Source: Tannerella sp. (GTDB lineage Bacteria; Bacteroidota; Bacteroidia; Bacteroidales; Tannerellaceae). Taken from it: a stretch of DNA of 15,651 nucleotides. The stretch covers positions 1 to 15,651 of the forward strand of contig JAITPL010000130.1 of the NCBI GenBank assembly GCA_031289445.1. The letters are read 5' to 3'. A model generated the notes under the pieces. The model was not told the DNA's origin. It saw only the letters and a list, made by a program, of their open reading frames with translations, and made no database searches. Shown piece after piece: positions 14,403-15,651 of this stretch (its first letter is position 1; each line of letters starts with the position of its first letter). A program made the translations under genes and the position numbers.

Positions 14403-14418
14403 CGGTCGATTTTTCCTC

Positions 14419-14471
14419 ACAGGTAGAAAAGTGGCGATAGAGATAGCGCCCACCTTCGGGATATAACCTGT
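14419..14471 (+). promoter_or_regulatory. Structured leader candidate of rplU
   Basis: ACAGGT (14419-14424) can close with ACCTGT (14466-14471). Inside, GTGGCG (14431-14436) pairs with CGCCCAC (14447-14453) with one bulged C, and a small CC-TTCG-GG hairpin follows (14453-14460). AGGT at 14421-14424 could instead pair with ACCT at 14452-14455, so two folds may compete. Ribosomal protein operons are often controlled by such leaders; whether L21 or another protein binds here is inference. Confidence 0.4.
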
Positions 14472-14485
14472 TAATTATTAGACAG

Positions 14486-14803
14486 ATGTACGTAATAGCA
14501 GAAATTCAGGGCCAACAATTTAAGGTTGAGCAAGGTAAAAAATTGTTCGTGCACCACATACAAGATATAGAAGGTGGCGCTACGATAGAGTTTGACAGAG
14601 TGCTTTTGGTTGACGCCGACGGTGTGATTACCGTAGGGACGCCGACCGTAGAAGGCGCCAAGGTAGTGTGCGAAGTAGTTTCGCCCATTGTCAAGGGAGA
14701 GAAAGTTCTAATCTTCCACAAGAAGCGGAGAAAGGGACACCGTAAGTTGAACGGACACCGTCAGCAGTTTACGGAAGTGAGTATTAAAGAGATTGTTGTA
14801 TAA
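14486..14803 (+). CDS. rplU: 50S ribosomal protein L21
   Basis: This large-subunit protein binds 23S rRNA. At 105 residues it is of normal length. It begins [20 protein letters not shown], the family start, and has the Lys/Arg-rich [20 protein letters not shown] segment (from 77), which contacts rRNA, before the final VSIKEIVV strand. The ATG at 14486 follows the structured leader. It is the first gene of the rplU-rpmA operon, the usual order; rpmA begins 23 bp after its stop. Confidence 0.97.
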   Translation: MYVIAEIQGQQFKVEQGKKLFVHHIQDIEGGATIEFDRVLLVDADGVITVGTPTVEGAKVVCEVVSPIVKGEKVLIFHKKRRKGHRKLNGHRQQFTEVSIKEIVV

Positions 14804-14826
14804 AACGTTGAAAGGAGAACAAACAA

Positions 14827-15300
14827 ATGGCACACAAAAAAGGAGTAGGCAGTTCGAAGAACGGTCGCGAATCGGAAAGCAAGCGATTAGGAGTGAAGCT
14901 CTTTGGCGGCGAGATCGCTAAAGCCGGAAACATTATTGTCCGTCAGCGCGGTACGGCACATCATCCGGGAGAGAACACAGGTATTGGCAAGGACCATACC
15001 ATTTATGCCCTGATAGACGGCGTAGTCATCTTCCAAAAGACGAAGAACGACCGCTCAATCATCTCTATCAAGAGCATTGTAGGCGAAGTTCCTGCGCAAG
15101 CAGAGAAAACGCCGGAGAAAGCAACAGTCGAAGCGCCTGTTGTTGAAGTAGCAGCAGTTGCCGAGGCCGTAGCCGAAGTTGCTGTTGAAGCACAAGCCGC
15201 AGTAGAGACGCCTGTTGAAGCAGTTGCCGAGGCAATAGCCGAAGTTGCTGTTGAAGAGGCTGTGCCGGAGAATCCGGAAACAGAAGCGTCTGAGGCCTAA
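14827..15300 (+). CDS. rpmA: 50S ribosomal protein L27 with an unusual C-terminal extension
   Basis: Residues 1-84 are a complete L27: [16 protein letters not shown] at the N-terminus, which reaches the peptidyl transferase centre, then [31 protein letters not shown] and a normal end. Bacterial L27 usually ends near 85-95 residues. Here a further tail of about 70 residues is rich in Ala, Val, Glu and Pro, acidic and repetitive ([13 protein letters not shown], then [13 protein letters not shown]). It is probably disordered or helical and extends from the ribosome surface. At DNA level a 37-bp block at 15154-15190 recurs at 15220-15256 with a few changes. A clear Shine-Dalgarno, AGGAG at 14813-14817, precedes the ATG, unlike most genes here. 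Coding-like sequence continues in frame past the stop. Confidence 0.95.
   Translation: MAHKKGVGSSKNGRESESKRLGVKLFGGEIAKAGNIIVRQRGTAHHPGENTGIGKDHTIYALIDGVVIFQKTKNDRSIISIKSIVGEVPAQAEKTPEKATVEAPVVEVAAVAEAVAEVAVEAQAAVETPVEAVAEAIAEVAVEEAVPENPETEASEA
15154..15256 (+). repeat. 66-bp-period internal repeat in the L27 tail
   Basis: GCAGTTGCCGAGGC begins both 37-bp copies (15154-15190 and 15220-15256), which differ at only a few bases. The 66-bp offset equals 22 codons, so the frame is kept. The pattern suggests the tail grew by in-frame duplication. Confidence 0.75.
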
Positions 15301-15651
15301 AAGGCTGAGGTCGAAGAATAACTACCGACTCAGGTCAAGGTTATCAGCTTAGGTCGAAGAGGCTAAGGGTTTAGGGAGATGCAAGCCCAAGACGGTAGCT
15401 TGCACCAAAAGCTAAAAAACAAGACAGAAGATAAGTCTTAATCATAACTTTTCATAACTGAAATTTTTTTAGTGAAGCAGGGACAACAATAATTGTCCCT
15501 GTTTTTTTGTAGGGAGAATTAGTACGGTATATCGGGTCAGCAGTAAAACCATGTGTTCAGGCAAATATTTCAGATGACCCGAACAGGAAAAATACATATC
15601 GTTAATTCTTCCGGGTAAATCCATGAAATCTTATTTACCGGTGAGCGCAAT
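15301..15651. other. Region downstream of rpmA without a clear gene
   Basis: The first part (15301-15477) is a long 3' untranslated stretch. It starts with six further sense codons in the rpmA frame (KAEVEE) before a second TAA at 15319-15321, and a hairpin TGCAAGC/GCTTGCA lies at 15380-15404. The rpmA terminator follows. After it, 15509-15651 shows only a 7-bp inverted repeat (15533-15539 with 15575-15581) and a short open frame from an ATG at 15623 (MKSYLPVSA) that runs off the edge. It could be the start of the next gene but cannot be supported. Confidence 0.6.
15478..15508 (+). terminator. Intrinsic terminator of rplU-rpmA
   Basis: CAGGGACAA (15478-15486) pairs perfectly with TTGTCCCTG (15493-15501) around a CAATAA loop, followed by seven T (15502-15508). 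This is a standard Rho-independent terminator, 177 nt after the rpmA stop. Confidence 0.92.

Noticed and set aside
15623..15651. Possible start of a downstream gene (ATG at 15623)
   Set aside because: Only nine codons are visible before the edge, with no clear promoter or ribosome-binding site and no recognisable N-terminus.

Overview
The window looks like a chromosomal segment of a Bacteroidales bacterium (phylum Bacteroidota). Several upstream regions carry the TAnnTTTG -7 element typical of this phylum, best seen before rplU, where a TTTG -33 box sits 20 bp upstream. Shine-Dalgarno sequences are mostly absent. The gene families also fit: a GH92 lipoprotein, a PIN-PhoH protein, a CPA2 antiporter with TrkA_C tails and a DPM1-like GT2. 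Species cannot be named from this sequence.

Layout. 1-104: last codons of an unidentified + strand gene. 146-1015: uridine phosphorylase-type nucleoside phosphorylase. 1228-3519: GH92 alpha-mannosidase-like lipoprotein, bracketed by copies of a short hairpin repeat (three tandem copies before it, five copies plus other repeats in the 568-bp gap after it). 4088-6370 (+) and 6373-7710 (-): antiporter and PIN-PhoH ATPase, tail to tail with 2 bp between stops. 7954-10824 (+): folC and an MFS transporter, probably one operon. 10835-11093: a strong minus-strand terminator and possibly a small RNA. 11094-12764 (-): conserved unknown protein followed by a GT2 glycosyltransferase, probably co-transcribed. 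12914-14359 (+): Na+/solute symporter, divergent from that pair. 14486-15300 (+): rplU-rpmA with a clear promoter, a structured leader candidate and an intrinsic terminator.

The genes are mostly housekeeping functions (nucleoside salvage, folate, ribosome, ion homeostasis, RNA metabolism) plus transporters. I found no CRISPR array, transposase, phage gene, defence locus, tRNA or rRNA, and no clear new multi-gene system. The items most worth a second look are the hairpin repeat family whose stem sequence changes in a paired way while a 15-bp flank stays constant, the 70-residue Ala/Val/Glu tail on ribosomal protein L27 (with in-frame coding-like sequence beyond its stop), the putative minus-strand small RNA near 10835-11030, and the rplU leader fold.
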